Below, piece after piece: positions 12,373-12,970 of a stretch of 12,970 bases of DNA. The stretch is from UBA8515 sp036170795. Lineage in GTDB: Bacteria > Patescibacteriota > Minisyncoccia > Phycocordibacterales > UBA9973. The position numbers and the translations under genes are program-made. The DNA lies in contig JAVHPX010000033.1 of NCBI GenBank assembly GCA_036170795.1, forward strand, positions 1-12,970, written 5' to 3'. Numbering within the stretch: the first letter of the stretch is position 1; every line of letters starts with the position of its first letter. The notes under the pieces are model-generated. The model was not told where the DNA came from. It did no database searches and saw nothing but the letters and a program-made list of their open reading frames with translations.

Positions 12373-12970
12373 ATGTCTGAAAACAACCAAACAAAAATTT
12401 CTGATTTTCTTAAAAGAATTTTCTTAAAATTCCGTCCACGATTTTCATTTCACTATGTTGCATACACAGTCCTTGTTTTAATTTCAGTTTTTTCTATTGT
12501 GCAATTGGTGAATGCCGTAACTCCAAACCCTGGACATCCATGGGCAGAAGTTGGTGATGGTGTTTTTGCGGTGACCAACAATCAGACTGCCGTCCGTACT
12601 TACACATTCCCCGATGCGAATGCTACCGTCCTCACGACGAACGCTCTCGTGACTGTCCCTCAAGGTGGTACTGGTGCGGGGACACTCGCTACCAATGGAG
12701 TTCTCTATGGCAATGGTACTGGTGCGATCCTTGCACTCGCAGTGAATGCTGGCACAGCTCAGTGTCTAACACAAGCAAGTAGTGCTGCACCGACGTGGGC
12801 ATCTTGCGGAAATTCTTGGGGCGCGATCACAGGCACCATCACTGCACAGACTGACTTGATGAATAACTTTTTGTATAAGCCAGGTATCACAGGTGGACAG
12901 ACTGCTATCGGAGGCACAGGCATAACTGACATCTTAAATCTCAAAGGCACCACTGGTAACGGCACACTGA
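12373..12970 (+). CDS. Signal-anchored surface protein with tail-fibre-like motifs, 3' partial
   Basis: The frame is open from ATG 12373 to the window end (199 codons seen), so the protein is probably large. Residues 1-27 are basic (KRIFLKFRPRFSFHY), 28-48 are a hydrophobic segment, and VNA-VT at 47-50 looks like a signal peptidase site, so it is exported or anchored. The mature part is Gly/Thr/Ala-rich: QGGTGAGTLATNGVLYGNGTG, W-GAITGTITAQTDLMNNFLYKPG, then GGQTAIGGTGITDILNLKGTTGNG. These resemble the trimeric tail-fibre and adhesin shaft motifs often found in long surface proteins. Base composition shifts sharply: line 12541-12600 has 31 G or C in 60, against 7 in 60 in the region upstream. 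Function as adhesin or fibre is inferred. Confidence 0.75.
   Translation, partial: MSENNQTKISDFLKRIFLKFRPRFSFHYVAYTVLVLISVFSIVQLVNAVTPNPGHPWAEVGDGVFAVTNNQTAVRTYTFPDANATVLTTNALVTVPQGGTGAGTLATNGVLYGNGTGAILALAVNAGTAQCLTQASSAAPTWASCGNSWGAITGTITAQTDLMNNFLYKPGITGGQTAIGGTGITDILNLKGTTGNGTL

Noticed and set aside
12759..12965. Minus-strand open frame opposite the surface protein
   Set aside because: It is a shadow of the Gly/Thr-rich coding sequence on the plus strand, which has a signal segment, motifs and a promoter.

Overview
The window looks like a piece of an AT-rich bacterial chromosome, most probably from a Patescibacteria/CPR (Paceibacteria-like) lineage. This is inferred from three things: the compact phenylalanyl-tRNA synthetase subunits that lack accessory domains, the near absence of Shine-Dalgarno sequences combined with promoters placed almost on top of start codons, and a signal-anchored surface protein with tail-fibre-like Gly/Thr motifs. 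All recognisable proteins read through at full length with the standard bacterial code. No tRNA, rRNA or CRISPR array was seen.

Layout. Bases 1-2667 hold a plus-strand operon: a type II NADH dehydrogenase (5' end outside the window), a class I SAM-dependent methyltransferase and a small M24 peptidase. The last gene overlaps by 32 bp the 3' end of a convergent ABC exporter (2636-4375, minus). A divergent promoter region (4376-4454) serves the exporter and a 123-aa protein of unknown function, which ends at a clear intrinsic terminator (4844-4880). A UvrD-family helicase fused to a PD-(D/E)XK nuclease with an iron-sulfur cysteine set follows (4910-7891).

The most interesting part is 7880-12046. 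A REP-associated tyrosine transposase (RAYT) gene lies between two inverted copies of a perfect 27-bp palindrome, and its last codons and stop are formed by the second copy. The pheS-pheT operon follows. A second inverted pair of the same palindrome brackets a DinJ/RelB-like antitoxin gene and a stub of its toxin. The outermost two copies share a longer 35-bp form and together bracket RAYT, pheS, pheT and the toxin-antitoxin remnant. Independently, pheS and pheT carry three in-frame palindromic insertions with a shared core encoding SG-(E/G)-PTRGPE or a shortened form. Their arms differ at each site but are self-complementary, which resembles the Rickettsia palindromic elements.

Bases 12047-12340 are an extremely AT-rich gene-free stretch with two perfect DnaA boxes and three spaced direct repeats, a possible replication origin or DnaA-regulated region. 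A promoter embedded in a 30-bp inverted repeat then drives a surface protein (12373 to the window end) whose base composition jumps to about half G+C.

Across the window, five of seven predicted -10 boxes end so close to the ATG that the mRNAs should be leaderless or carry leaders of only a few bases.
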